A stretch of 64,000 bases of DNA from Gammaproteobacteria bacterium (GCA_018669845.1 JABHSO010000025.1:18314-82313), one strand, 5' to 3'. Counted from the stretch's first letter, positions 20,545 to 32,153 are shown. Notes: generated by a model from the letters alone, not told the origin. Program-made: numbers and translations.

Positions 20545-21546
20545 CTACTGTTTTGAATTATCTAACTTGGTGTCACCCTGATAATAATAATCGTATCTAT
20601 CCAGTAGCCTTTTCATGAAGCCCCAGGCTTCGTTGTACGTTAGTCCACTGTTTTTAGGAATGATTATTTTAACGTATAAATCAGCACCTTTTTCTTTCTT
20701 CAATTGATCAAGTCTTTTTTCAACTTCAACCATTGATATGTCTCTGGAATTTTCATCACCAGGCTGCTTAAAGCGAATTATTTTACCGGCTTTCTCTTTG
20801 ACGTAGAAAACTTCAACAACGTACTTACCCTTTGCACTACGGGCAGGTTTGATGAGTTGGTCATATTTGGACTTAACCACTTCATATTCGCCCTTAAGCG
20901 TGAGTAACTGGCGGTTGTACTCGATTTTTTCCTGTTCTAGCAGGTCAATTTCCTGTGACTGTTGCTCGGTCGTTGCATTTAATGCAGCAATCTCTGCTGT
21001 GGCTAGTTTCAGTTCCATTTGAGCTGCATCAGCCATTAATCTCTGTTGTTCAAGCTGAAGCTTTAGTTCGTCCAGTTGATTGGCAAATTCTTCAGATTCG
21101 GCAGTAATGATATTGATTTTTAAACTTGCATCAGTTAATTCGGCCAGTTTATTTTGAATCAGTTTATTTAGTTGATCTTTATCAGATTTAAGCTCAGTAA
21201 TTGTCTGAAGTTTTTTGATATCTTCACGTTCTGCTTTTCTGAGTAATTCATCTTTTTTCAATAAACGTAAACGCAGAATGGAGTTCAGTTGCTCTGCATT
21301 GATCAGGCGTTCTTCGAGGGTGGCATTTTCCATGGTGGTTGTTTCAATCACCATGGCGGCCATTTTTTCAGCTTCAATACTATCCTGTAATTCTGCAACC
21401 AGATTATAGTTACGCACAATCAACAGGCTGGTGGCGAGTAGGAAAATCAATACCACCACCATCATGATGTCGGTAAAGGCGGGCCAGAATGAATCCCCGT
21501 TATCAGATTCCTGGCCGTGCGCTCCTATGGGTGCAAATGCACTCAT
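20545..21546 (-). CDS. Single-TM coiled-coil MotB/ZorB-like partner protein without a clear OmpA domain
   Basis: SFWPAFTDIMMVVVLIFLLATSLLIV, with a plug/TM Asp as in MotB-type subunits, then long coiled coil; overlaps the MotA-like gene by 4 nt. Confidence 0.75.
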   Translation of the reverse strand: MSAFAPIGAHGQESDNGDSFWPAFTDIMMVVVLIFLLATSLLIVRNYNLVAELQDSIEAEKMAAMVIETTTMENATLEERLINAEQLNSILRLRLLKKDELLRKAEREDIKKLQTITELKSDKDQLNKLIQNKLAELTDASLKINIITAESEEFANQLDELKLQLEQQRLMADAAQMELKLATAEIAALNATTEQQSQEIDLLEQEKIEYNRQLLTLKGEYEVVKSKYDQLIKPARSAKGKYVVEVFYVKEKAGKIIRFKQPGDENSRDISMVEVEKRLDQLKKEKGADLYVKIIIPKNSGLTYNEAWGFMKRLLDRYDYYYQGDTKLDNSKQ

Positions 21547-22487
21547 TCTTGTCCTGGAGTAGGTGCCGGCAAACGGAAACCATCACGCAGGATTTTCTTA
21601 ATTGAAGAAATATCACTGGTAAGTTTATCCATCTGTTGTTTGTTGCTTTCTACAGACTGTTGCAGAGTCAATGCTGATGCCTTGTAGACTTCCTGAGTTT
21701 CAGTCATTTTTTCAGTCGCACGAATAACGCCTTTAATGAGGCCAGCCATCTGGTTGATAATGTCTTCACTGCGTTTAACAAATTTTGGAATGAGAAATAC
21801 TGATGTTAAATGTTCAATTCCACTGATTAAGTGAGTTTGTACATCTTTCACTCGCAGATAAAAATAACCAAATAGCACATAGCTGACAATGGCAGTAATG
21901 GTGGTTGATAGTGCTGTAGACATACCATGAATAACAAGACCCATGCCATCGAGACCAGTTCCTGCGGTTTCAATCAGATCAGAGGCGCCGAGAAGGGCGA
22001 TAGAAAGGGATACAATTGTACCAAATACACCGGTCAGAATAAGGATGTTATTGATAAAGCGAACCACACCCAATCGGGTACTTTCATCAGCCGTTAACAT
22101 GGCAGCCAGAGCATTATGGTTTATTTCTCCATGCGCCAAATTAATGGATTTCATGGTGGCGAAACGTTTTGCTATCAGACTGTGGGTATTTAAACCTTCG
22201 ATAGGGTCTTTGCGGATGGCTTCTACATTTTCGACAAAACCAGAGATTGCATTTTCTTCACGGCGATAACGTAATAAAAGTATAAACAGGTTGAGCAAAC
22301 CAAGAATTAATATGCCGGCAATGATGCTGTTTAAAATAATACCGGTATCGGTTTGTTGATTCTCAAGATAGAAATGCTTGAGGAAATCGACATTTATGGT
22401 TATAGCAACAGCTAATAATATAAGAGCAATAACAAACTGTAACAGGATGCGATTACTGAGTTTAATGAGTAGACGATGCGTATCCAT
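21543..22487 (-). CDS. MotA/TolQ/ExbB-type proton channel family protein
   Basis: RFINNILILTGVFGTIVSLSIALLGA ... GLVIHGMSTALSTTITAIVSYVLFGYFY. Confidence 0.85.
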   Translation of the reverse strand: MDTHRLLIKLSNRILLQFVIALILLAVAITINVDFLKHFYLENQQTDTGIILNSIIAGILILGLLNLFILLLRYRREENAISGFVENVEAIRKDPIEGLNTHSLIAKRFATMKSINLAHGEINHNALAAMLTADESTRLGVVRFINNILILTGVFGTIVSLSIALLGASDLIETAGTGLDGMGLVIHGMSTALSTTITAIVSYVLFGYFYLRVKDVQTHLISGIEHLTSVFLIPKFVKRSEDIINQMAGLIKGVIRATEKMTETQEVYKASALTLQQSVESNKQQMDKLTSDISSIKKILRDGFRLPAPTPGQE

Positions 22488-22536
22488 AAAAAAACCGATT
22501 ATTTATAAGGCAAGTTTATCTGATGAAATGGTTAAT

Positions 22537-23157
22537 TTACTGCTGGGTTAAAGCTGCGTAGCCACGGCTACGAATCAGGTTTCTGAAGTAGGCGCGGTAA
22601 TAAGCGATAGCGCTATTTCCATTGGTGCCAACATCATACACTTTCCAGCCCTGAGGACCCTGCATGAAACGAAAATCAATTCGAATCGGGTAATTGGAGG
22701 AAGGAATAACTCGGGCAGTAACCACAACTTCTTCAAAACCCTGACGACGAGGAGGTAAAAATTCAACGCGGGGTTGAGCATCGCCATAAGCGCTAACGAT
22801 ACGCGCAAAAGCAGTAAAGAATAATTTTTTCAGGTTTGACTGGAATATATACTGTTGAGCGGAATTCATACGGTTGTAATGAAAACCGGCAGACCAGCGA
22901 GCCATTTGTTCAAAATCGAAAAAGGGAGACATCTGTGTATCCAGAAAATTAATCACTTTTTCCTGGTTATCAAATTCACCAGATTTCAGGTAATTCTGTA
23001 ACACTTTGATACCCATTTCGAGTAACTGTGCGGGTGATTGTTGATTGTAGTTTTGATATTGAGCATAAGGTCGAGAATAACCATACCCTTGTGCTGCTGC
23101 GTTAAAACTTATGAGACTGAACGTAAGACTAATGATGAGTAAGCTGAGACGTTTCAT
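22537..23157 (-). CDS. MlaC/Ttg2D-like phospholipid-binding family protein
   Basis: Signal peptide after internal Met 23157; FFDFEQMARWSAGFHYNRMNSAQQYIFQSNLKKLFFTAFARIVSAYGD...RIDFRFMQGPQGWKVYDV. Confidence 0.85.
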   Translation of the reverse strand: MKRLSLLIISLTFSLISFNAAAQGYGYSRPYAQYQNYNQQSPAQLLEMGIKVLQNYLKSGEFDNQEKVINFLDTQMSPFFDFEQMARWSAGFHYNRMNSAQQYIFQSNLKKLFFTAFARIVSAYGDAQPRVEFLPPRRQGFEEVVVTARVIPSSNYPIRIDFRFMQGPQGWKVYDVGTNGNSAIAYYRAYFRNLIRSRGYAALTQQ

Positions 23158-23251
23158 GATTTTCTCTTTTAAATTAAGCGATTGAAAGAATGTTTTATCG
23201 ATGCACATAAAGAGGTTGCAGAAAAACATTTAAATACAAACTGAGTAGAGA

Positions 23252-23338
23252 TGGTACCAGTGGGCGGACTCGAACCGCCACGCTATTGCTAGCGGGGGAT
23301 TTTGAATCCCCTATGTCTACCAATTTCATCACACTGGC
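23252..23338 (-). tRNA. tRNA-Leu, anticodon CAA
   Basis: Reverse complement gccagtgtgatgaaattggtagacataggggattcaaaatccccc...ggttcgagtccgcccactggtacca; anticodon loop TTCAAAA; acceptor stem pairs; CCA encoded. Confidence 0.95.
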
Positions 23339-23638
23339 TTAAACTCTTACATATGCTTACAAGAAGCAAAATACATAAATTCTGAATAGTTTAACGAGTC
23401 AAAGTGATGGCATACAATTTAAAATCTGCCGATTTACCTGTTCCGCTACCTCAAGAATATGGCAGAGGATTCTAATTGATAATTCTTCTAAGTGGTAGGG
23501 TTAAAACGACTATTTTTATAAACCATAACATCAATAATTTTTATTGGAATATATAAATTAACCATAGTCTGACGTTACATAATTTAACTTATGTAAAAAT
23601 ATGAGTATGATTGCGCCCCCAAAATAACCTGACCTGCT

Positions 23639-24685
23639 ATGAAATCTGCTGATTTTGATTACCAACTTCCCGAACACTTAATAGCTCAAAAGCCATTAAA
23701 GCAGCGTCAGTCCTCCAGACTTCTGGTATTGGACCCGAATCAACAGGATATTGTTGATGATAATTTTGCCAACTTTGAGTCCTGTGTTGAGGCTGGTGAT
23801 TTACTGGTTTTGAATGATACTCGTGTGTTTCCAGCTCGTTTATTTGGGCAAAAAGAAACCGGTGGCAAGATTGAAGTACTGGTTGAAAGATTAATTGATG
23901 ATTCGACTCTATTGGCCCATGTTAGATCCAGTAAATCACCTAAAGCAGGAACACGATTAATACTTGAAGATAATATCGAGTGTTTCGTGACAGGACGGCA
24001 GGATGAATTTTTTGTTTTACAGCAAAATAGTAAGTCGGACTGGCTTAGCCTGTTACAACAATTTGGGCATATGCCGTTACCTCCATATATTCAGCGTGCC
24101 GATGAAGAAAGTGATCGTGAACGCTATCAAACGGTATTTTCTCTAAAACCGGGTGCGGTAGCCGCTCCGACTGCCGGTCTGCACTTTGACCAGGTTATGC
24201 TGCAGAAGCTGAAAGATAAGGGTATTACAATCGCGTTTGTTACCCTGCATGTTGGAGCAGGAACTTTTCAGCCGGTCAGAGTCGATGATGTGTCTGAACA
24301 TATTATGCATGCTGAAGTGGTAGAAGTGTCAACTCAGGTTGTCGAGCAGGTAGCTGAGACAAAAGCCAATGGTGGAAGAGTGATTGCGATAGGCACAACG
24401 GTCGTTCGTAGCCTGGAGTCGGCAGCACAACAAGGTTCGCTTGAACCTTTTTCAGGTGATACTCGTTTGTTCATCACACCGGGTTTCGAGTTTAAGGTTG
24501 TGGATGCGATGTTAACCAACTTTCATTTACCACGTTCAACATTGTTGATGCTGGTGAGTGCGTTTGCAGGGCAAGAGTTCATGCTAAATGCTTATAATCA
24601 TGCCGTAGAGCAGCAATATCGTTTTTTCAGTTACGGTGATGCGATGTTCATAAAGAATAAAATTGCTCACCACGAAGCACACTAA
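23639..24685 (+). CDS. queA: tRNA preQ1(34) S-adenosylmethionine ribosyltransferase-isomerase
   Basis: [27 protein letters not shown] ... [11 protein letters not shown] ... [17 protein letters not shown]. Confidence 0.97.
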   Translation: MKSADFDYQLPEHLIAQKPLKQRQSSRLLVLDPNQQDIVDDNFANFESCVEAGDLLVLNDTRVFPARLFGQKETGGKIEVLVERLIDDSTLLAHVRSSKSPKAGTRLILEDNIECFVTGRQDEFFVLQQNSKSDWLSLLQQFGHMPLPPYIQRADEESDRERYQTVFSLKPGAVAAPTAGLHFDQVMLQKLKDKGITIAFVTLHVGAGTFQPVRVDDVSEHIMHAEVVEVSTQVVEQVAETKANGGRVIAIGTTVVRSLESAAQQGSLEPFSGDTRLFITPGFEFKVVDAMLTNFHLPRSTLLMLVSAFAGQEFMLNAYNHAVEQQYRFFSYGDAMFIKNKIAHHEAH

Positions 24686-24754
24686 GAACACGAAGAAAGA
24701 AATTGATTGTTTTTTAAATATAAATTCTTCGTGTTCTTCGTGCTCTTCGTGGTT
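24668..24754. repeat. CACGAAG-family inverted repeat overlapping the queA 3' end
   Basis: Left arm caccacgaagcacactaagaacacgaag; right arm cttcgtgttcttcgtgctcttcgtggtt; the queA stop lies inside the left arm. Confidence 0.85.
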
Positions 24755-24775
24755 AAAATGGTTTATATTTTTTAA

Positions 24776-25883
<1,108 letters not shown>

Positions 25884-25885
<2 letters not shown>

Positions 25886-25959
25886 TTTTTGGTGCGCACG
25901 GAGCACCCTACAGCGGTTCAGGTATATGGGTGTAGGGTGTGCCGTGCGCACCAAAAATT
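25884..25959. repeat. Large near-perfect inverted repeat/hairpin between tgt and the CoA-transferase
   Basis: aatttttggtgcgcacggagcaccctaca ... tgtagggtgtgccgtgcgcaccaaaaatt. Confidence 0.85.
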
Positions 25960-25974
25960 AACCACTATCATCAT

Positions 25975-27513
25975 ATGAATAATAAAGTAATCACTGCTGA
26001 ACAGGCAGCTGAAATAATTAAAGATGGCCAAACCATAGCCACCGGTGGTTTTGTCGGTATAGGTGTGCCGGAAGCTTTACTTTGTGCGATTCAAAAACGA
26101 TTTCTAAAACAACAAAAACCTCGTGATATTACATTAGTATATGCAGCAGGACAGGGTGATGGTAAAGATCGAGGGTTAAATCATCTGGGTGAAAAGGGCC
26201 TGGTCAAACGAATTATCGGTGGGCACTGGGGACTGGTTCCGAAACTTGGGCAGCTTGCTTATGCGAATGAGCTAGAAGCCTATAACCTGCCACAGGGTGT
26301 TATCTCCCATCTTTATCGTGATATTGCTGCTGGAAAACCTGGGACTTTAACGCACGTTGGGCTGCATACTTTTGTGGATCCGAGAGTTGATGGAGGTAAG
26401 CTCAATGCAGCAGCTAAGGAGGATTTAGTAGAACTGCTAACCATTGGTCAACAGGAATACCTATTTTATAAACGGTTTCCTATCGATATCGCTTTGCTTC
26501 GAGGCACTACGGCCGATAGCAAGGGCAATATCACCATGGAAAGAGAAGCTCTCACGCTTGAGGCACTATCAATTGCACAGGCCGTGCATAACTGTGGTGG
26601 CAAAGTGCTGGTGCAGGTAGAACGAGTCATTGATAAACACCAAGTTTCTCCCCAACTGGTCAAAATTCCGGGGATATTAGTTGATGCCGTGATTGTGGCA
26701 AAAGCAGAAGATCATATGCAAACCTTTTCTGAGCCATATAACCCAGCTTACAGTGGTGAGCTTCTAACTGAGGATGAAAACCTTAACTCAAGCAATATAG
26801 AAAATGCGATAGATAGCCGCTTAATAATAGGCCGCATTGCTGTTCAATATTTAAAACCGGGCAGTATTGTGAATCTGGGCATTGGCATGCCCGAAGCAGT
26901 TGCTCAGGCTGCGACGGAGTCTGGTGATATAAATTCGATTACCTTAACGGTTGAACCCGGTGGAATAGGTGGAACACCTGCAACAGGGCTGAGTTTTGGT
27001 GCGACAGCATATGCCGACTCGATTATTGATCAAACGACGCAATTTGATTTTTACGATGGTGGTGGCCTGGATCAGGCTTTTCTCGGCATGGCCGAAGTGG
27101 ATGAACTGGGTAATGTTAACGTAAGCCGGTTTGGAACCCGTACCGCCGGGGCAGGCGGCTTCATCAATATCAGTCAGAATGCTAAAGAAGTGTTTTTCAT
27201 GGGAGCTTTTACTTCCGGGAAACAGCAAGTTGACATTATGGCTGATGCTCTGAGTATTAAACAAAATGGTAGTGTGAAAAAATTTGTAAAAAATGTTCAG
27301 CACCTGACTTTTAATGGCCAGCACGGTTTAAAAAATAACCAGAAGATTCGTTTTATTACCGAACGTGGAGTATTTCGCCTGACTAAAAATGGCTTGTTAC
27401 TGGAAGCAATAGTACCTGGAATTGATATTCAAAAAGATATTGTTGCTTTAATGGATTTTAAACCGCTTGTGGCACAGGAGCTAAAAGTATTAAGTTGCAA
27501 CATCTTTAACTAA
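25975..27513 (+). CDS. Acyl-CoA:acetate/3-ketoacid CoA-transferase (YdiF-like)
   Basis: KVITAEQAAEIIKDGQTIATGGFVGIGVPEALL ... NLGIGMPEAVAQ ... TVEPGGIGGTPATGLSFG. Confidence 0.9.
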   Translation: MNNKVITAEQAAEIIKDGQTIATGGFVGIGVPEALLCAIQKRFLKQQKPRDITLVYAAGQGDGKDRGLNHLGEKGLVKRIIGGHWGLVPKLGQLAYANELEAYNLPQGVISHLYRDIAAGKPGTLTHVGLHTFVDPRVDGGKLNAAAKEDLVELLTIGQQEYLFYKRFPIDIALLRGTTADSKGNITMEREALTLEALSIAQAVHNCGGKVLVQVERVIDKHQVSPQLVKIPGILVDAVIVAKAEDHMQTFSEPYNPAYSGELLTEDENLNSSNIENAIDSRLIIGRIAVQYLKPGSIVNLGIGMPEAVAQAATESGDINSITLTVEPGGIGGTPATGLSFGATAYADSIIDQTTQFDFYDGGGLDQAFLGMAEVDELGNVNVSRFGTRTAGAGGFINISQNAKEVFFMGAFTSGKQQVDIMADALSIKQNGSVKKFVKNVQHLTFNGQHGLKNNQKIRFITERGVFRLTKNGLLLEAIVPGIDIQKDIVALMDFKPLVAQELKVLSCNIFN

Positions 27514-27853
27514 GGAATATTAGGGGAGGAATGAATAGTGATTTCAGGGAGCAAGTTGTTGATTTACTGGCAGAGGAAGTAAGGGCTACAAGTTAGTGAG
27601 TTTTTAACCACTGAAAACATTCCTAAATAGTATATTTGATCTACCAGTATAGGTTCACTCTGGTGAATAACTAAAGCCGTGTGATCAGAGTCTCAAAATA
27701 GTTGTTTTAGCTTTGAATTAACGCTCTTCAAGATAGATGTTTACAAACCAATCGTTTACAGTGGCGCAGTTCAAAAATACCTTTGAATTGATCAAGCTGG
27801 GTTATTAAGTGAAGGTCATTGGATATTTTTATCAAGTTAAACTGGAGGGATTC

Positions 27854-28693
27854 ATGTCGATTCGATCAAAGCTGTTAATATCTTTTCTGTTTTTAACATT
27901 ATTGCTGCTAACTCATTTTATAATTGGTTATTACTTTACCCAGAGAGAACATGATCTGGTTAAAGAAATGGCTAATGAACATAATATTAGTCACCAGTTA
28001 TCACAGCTTGCTATATCGGCACAAAAAATTCGTCGTTATGAGAAAGAATATTTCATTTACCTGCAAAACACACCGAAACGTAGAAAATATTTCAAGGATT
28101 TTTCGGATGCACGTAATGAAATCAATAATATTTTATCCAGCTTAAAAAATACGTATTCAAAATTAGGAAAAAAATTAGACCTTAATCGACTTGCAGCGTG
28201 GAAAATCTCAACTCTATCTTATACGGCAGGTTTTGAAAAAATAAATGAAGAAGTAATGAATGGAATCATTACCGATGTTGCTGAAGCTAATGGAGCAATA
28301 AAAGAATCTAAAAATAAATTCAGATCGGTTTTGTCAGGCAGTATGGATGCAATTGATGAATCTTTCAGATCGTCAAAAAATAAAGCAAAATTGATTCAGG
28401 ATTTTGGTGCTACATCCTCACTTATTTCCAGTTCGATTGCGCTCATAAGTGTGTTTATCGGGCTTGTTATGGCTTTTCAGGTGCCTGCAAGCATTATAAG
28501 ACCGCTAAAAGAATTGTCCGAGGTTGCGAACAGTATCAGTAAAGGTAATCTAAATGAAAAAGTTGATATTGTGGGTAGTCCTGAAATTGTGGATTTATCA
28601 AAGTCGATAGAACGTTTACAAACTGCCACTTTAGGACTGCTTAAACGTGTTCAAATTACCAAACGTGAGGGCACTACTAAAACTAAGGATTAA
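27854..28693 (+). CDS. HAMP domain membrane sensor-like protein with no recognisable output domain
   Basis: N-terminal TM, long periplasmic helical region, second TM, HAMP PASIIRPLKELSEVANSISKGNLNEKVDIVGSPEIVDLSKSIERL; ends ~25 aa after HAMP. Confidence 0.8.
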   Translation: MSIRSKLLISFLFLTLLLLTHFIIGYYFTQREHDLVKEMANEHNISHQLSQLAISAQKIRRYEKEYFIYLQNTPKRRKYFKDFSDARNEINNILSSLKNTYSKLGKKLDLNRLAAWKISTLSYTAGFEKINEEVMNGIITDVAEANGAIKESKNKFRSVLSGSMDAIDESFRSSKNKAKLIQDFGATSSLISSSIALISVFIGLVMAFQVPASIIRPLKELSEVANSISKGNLNEKVDIVGSPEIVDLSKSIERLQTATLGLLKRVQITKREGTTKTKD

Positions 28694-28918
28694 TCTTTCA
28701 GCTTGAAATTATGGAAGTAGACACAAGATCTACATATAGATATTAAGTTAATTTCGATAAACCCTACTGGAATAAAGTTTAATGCCGATTTACATGGCAA
28801 TATCCATAAAAAAAGGGCTCATTTTGGGCTGTATCGAAATACCCTTCATATAACACGTTCTCTGTGCAATAATACGCGCCGTTTTTAATCCACCAAATTT
28901 GACCATTAAGGAATTATT

Positions 28919-29248
28919 ATGAGCTTTTTTATTAGTGATGCAATTGCCCAGGCAGGTCCAGCAGCAGAGAGTGATCCAATCATGTCTTTTCTGCCTTTAA
29001 TTATCCTGTTTGTTATTTTTTACTTTCTGTTGATACGCCCTCAGCAAAAGAAAGCGAAAGAACATAAAAATATGGTGGAAACACTAAGCAAGGGTGATGA
29101 GATTGTTACTCAAGGTGGTATTTTGGGTAAAGTTACCGATGTGTCTGACAATTATCTGACCTGCAAAATTGCAGATAACGTAGAAGTAAAAGTTCAAAGC
29201 CATGCAGTAGCTACGGTTTTGCCAAAAGGAACTATCAAAAACTTATAA
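28919..29248 (+). CDS. yajC: Preprotein translocase subunit YajC
   Basis: LIILFVIFYFLLIRPQQKKAKEHKNMVETLSKGDEIVTQGGI. Confidence 0.97.
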   Translation: MSFFISDAIAQAGPAAESDPIMSFLPLIILFVIFYFLLIRPQQKKAKEHKNMVETLSKGDEIVTQGGILGKVTDVSDNYLTCKIADNVEVKVQSHAVATVLPKGTIKNL

Positions 29249-29268
29249 TCACGAACTTATAAAAGATC

Positions 29269-31137
29269 ATGCTTAATCAATATCCTGTCTGGAAATATCT
29301 GCTGCTTATAGTCATTGTTGCAATGGGGCTGCTATATGCTGCGCCAAATTTGTATGGTGAAGACCCTGCAGTGCAAATATCACACAGGGTTAACCTGATT
29401 AATGATGATGAAGTTCAGAATATAAAAAATATGCTGCAAAATTTGAATATAGAACATCGCTCTATAGAAATGGGTGATGGTTTTATTCTTATTCGTTTTA
29501 ACAATGAAGACCAGCAGTTGAAAGCTGCATCTGATATTAAAGATGCTCTTCAGGAACAGGATAGTCGTTATGGTGTGGCGTTGAACCTCGCTCCGGCTAC
29601 TCCTGACTGGTTGCGTTCGATGAATGCTTTGCCTATGTATCTGGGCCTGGATTTACGAGGTGGTGTACATTTCTTAATGGAAGTTGATATGGATGCAGCT
29701 ATTACCAAGTCGCTGAATCGTGCATCTTCTGAAATCCGTACTTATTTACGAGAAGAAAAAGTTCGTTATAGATCGGTTAAGGCATCGAAAGATAATTTGG
29801 CTGTGCGTTTTTCCAGTATCGAAGAAAGAGATCAGGGTTTAATCAAGCTAGAAGAAGAGTTTCGTGATTTTAATTTTCAAATTACTCAGGATGAACGTAG
29901 TTTCTATGTCAATATGAGCTATAGCGAAACGGCTTTAATTTCTGAAAAAACAGCGGCACTTACGCAAAATATTTCAACCCTTAAAAATCGTGTTAATGAA
30001 CTGGGTGTAGCTGAACCGGTTATCCAACGGCAGGGTGAAGACCGTGTTGTAGTGCAGCTGCCGGGTGTTCAGGATACGGTGAGAGCAAAAGAAATACTGG
30101 GTGCAACGGCCACTCTGGAATTTAGACTGGCACAGGGTTCTCTAACCGATTGGTCAGAAGCAGAGAGATCTGGAAAAGTACCTGTTGGAGCAAAGCTGTA
30201 TAAAGAAACCAATGGCTCGCCAGTGTTATTAAAGCGTAGCATTATTGTTACGGGTGATCAGGTTGTTGGTGCAGCATCCGGTATTGACAGTCAGTCAGGC
30301 ACACCTGATGTAACGATCACGCTGAATGGAAAAGGCGCTGACCGTATGAGTAAAATCACCCGGGATAACATTGGAAAACCAATGGGTGTGGTATTTATTG
30401 AAGATAAATATGAATACAAAGAAATTAACGGTGAGAGAAAAAGGATTAAGAAAACCGAGCAGCGGGTCATCAATGTAGCAACTATTCGTGACCAGTTAAG
30501 TAAACGTTTTCATATTACTGGCCTGGATAGCACACGAGAAGCTCGTGATCTGGCTTTATTACTACGTGCTGGTGCATTAAGAGCGCCTATGATCATCATC
30601 GAAGAACGTACTGTAGGACCTAGCCTTGGACAGGAAAATATCAATAAAGGTTTTATGTCTGTTGTCATTGGTTTTATCGCTGTACTCATTTTTATGGTTG
30701 TTTACTATAAAGTTTTTGGATTGATAGCAAACGTCGCTTTGACCATGAATCTTGTATTGTTGGTTGCTGTCTTATCCATGCTACAGGCAACTCTAACTTT
30801 ACCGGGTATTGCGGGAATAGTTTTAACAGTTGGTATGGCTGTGGATGCTAACGTATTGATTTTCGAGCGGATACGAGAAGAAATTCGATTGGGGAACTCA
30901 CCTCAGGCTTCTATCTTTTCCGGTTATCAGAAAGCATTCAGTACCATTGCTGATGCAAATATAACAACATTGATTGTCGCCGTTATCCTGTTTGGATTTG
31001 GCACAGGTCCTATTCAGGGCTTTGCTGTTACATTATCAATTGGAATCCTGACTTCAATGTTAACTGCAATCATGGGCACTAGAGCCATTGTTAATTTGGT
31101 TTATGGTCGTAAAAACATTAAAAAACTGGCTATATAA
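29269..31137 (+). CDS. secD: Protein translocase subunit SecD
   Basis: MYLGLDLRGGVHFLMEVD ... GMAVDANVLIFERIREE. Confidence 0.98.
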   Translation: MLNQYPVWKYLLLIVIVAMGLLYAAPNLYGEDPAVQISHRVNLINDDEVQNIKNMLQNLNIEHRSIEMGDGFILIRFNNEDQQLKAASDIKDALQEQDSRYGVALNLAPATPDWLRSMNALPMYLGLDLRGGVHFLMEVDMDAAITKSLNRASSEIRTYLREEKVRYRSVKASKDNLAVRFSSIEERDQGLIKLEEEFRDFNFQITQDERSFYVNMSYSETALISEKTAALTQNISTLKNRVNELGVAEPVIQRQGEDRVVVQLPGVQDTVRAKEILGATATLEFRLAQGSLTDWSEAERSGKVPVGAKLYKETNGSPVLLKRSIIVTGDQVVGAASGIDSQSGTPDVTITLNGKGADRMSKITRDNIGKPMGVVFIEDKYEYKEINGERKRIKKTEQRVINVATIRDQLSKRFHITGLDSTREARDLALLLRAGALRAPMIIIEERTVGPSLGQENINKGFMSVVIGFIAVLIFMVVYYKVFGLIANVALTMNLVLLVAVLSMLQATLTLPGIAGIVLTVGMAVDANVLIFERIREEIRLGNSPQASIFSGYQKAFSTIADANITTLIVAVILFGFGTGPIQGFAVTLSIGILTSMLTAIMGTRAIVNLVYGRKNIKKLAI

Positions 31138-31164
31138 ATCAGGCTAAGCATTTAGGAAAAAACT

Positions 31165-32094
31165 ATGGCACTTTTTAAAGAAATAAATTTTATGGGTCTA
31201 CGCAAAATTGCGATGTCCATTTCGTTGGTATTAATCCTGATATCACTGGTTAGCCTGTTCACTAATAAATTGAACGTTGGTATCGATTTCACCGGTGGTA
31301 GTGTTATTGAAGTGGGTTATGAAGAAGCAGTTGATCTTAAACCAGTTAGAGCGGCTCTAGTTAAAGCGGGTTACGGGGATGCAATTGTTCAACACTTTGG
31401 TAGTGCGAAAGAAGTACTTATTCGCCTGGTTCCACGTGAAGGGCAGAATAAAGCTGAACTGAGTTCATTACTCATTCCAATATTAGCTGAGCAAACTAGC
31501 AGTAAAATGGATGTCCGCCGGGTTGATTTCGTGGGACCTCAAGTGGGTGAGGAGCTTCGTGAAGACGGTGGACTGGCAGTTCTCTATGCTTTGATTGCTA
31601 TATTGATTTATGTGTCATTACGTTTTGAATACCGCTTTTCTCTTGGAGCTGTAGCGGCTCTGATTCATGATGTAATTATTACTCTGGGTGTATTTTCAAT
31701 CCTGCAGCTGGATTTTGATTTAAGTGTACTGGCGGCTATTCTGGCGGTTATAGGTTATTCACTGAATGATACAATTGTTGTATTTGACCGTATTCGTGAA
31801 AATTTTAGAAAAATTCGTAAGAAAACTTCTTTTGAAGTGATTAACATGTCTATCAATCAAACAATTTCACGTACGTTAGTGACATCTTTAACCACTTTAC
31901 TGGTGTTAATAGCGTTATATACCTTCGGTGGTGAAGTTATTGAAGCTTTTGCCCTGGCCTTGATTATTGGTGTAATGGTTGGTACTTACTCTTCAATTTA
32001 TGTAGCAAGTGCAAGTGCCCTGGCTCTGGGTATTACACGATCTGATATGTTGATACCTGAAAAAGAAGATGTTGAAGCGGAAGCGCAGCCATAA
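31165..32094 (+). CDS. secF: Protein translocase subunit SecF
   Basis: LNVGIDFTGGSVIEV ... VIGYSLNDTIVVFDRIRENFR. Confidence 0.98.
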   Translation: MALFKEINFMGLRKIAMSISLVLILISLVSLFTNKLNVGIDFTGGSVIEVGYEEAVDLKPVRAALVKAGYGDAIVQHFGSAKEVLIRLVPREGQNKAELSSLLIPILAEQTSSKMDVRRVDFVGPQVGEELREDGGLAVLYALIAILIYVSLRFEYRFSLGAVAALIHDVIITLGVFSILQLDFDLSVLAAILAVIGYSLNDTIVVFDRIRENFRKIRKKTSFEVINMSINQTISRTLVTSLTTLLVLIALYTFGGEVIEAFALALIIGVMVGTYSSIYVASASALALGITRSDMLIPEKEDVEAEAQP

Positions 32095-32153
32095 GGTTTT
32101 TTACCTCAAAAGCTTGAATATCAAATTAAAGATTAGTAGTTAAAGTTTTAATC

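Noticed and set aside
20545-22487. Zorya (ZorA/ZorB) antiphage system
   Set aside because: No helicase/nuclease ZorC, ZorD or ZorE genes in the window, the MotA-like protein lacks a very long tail, and the partner lacks a visible OmpA domain
20545-22487. Flagellar motor MotA/MotB
   Set aside because: Distant from flg genes, sequence more like generic MotA/TolQ/ExbB, and no peptidoglycan-binding domain seen
3983-24754. CACGAAG repeats as a CRISPR array
   Set aside because: Copies are palindromic, scattered kilobases apart and lack regular direct repeats with spacers or nearby cas genes
27531-27596. Tiny ORF MNSDFREQVVDLLAEEVRATS after the CoA-transferase
   Set aside because: Only 21 codons, no conserved context visible; could be a remnant but cannot be supported
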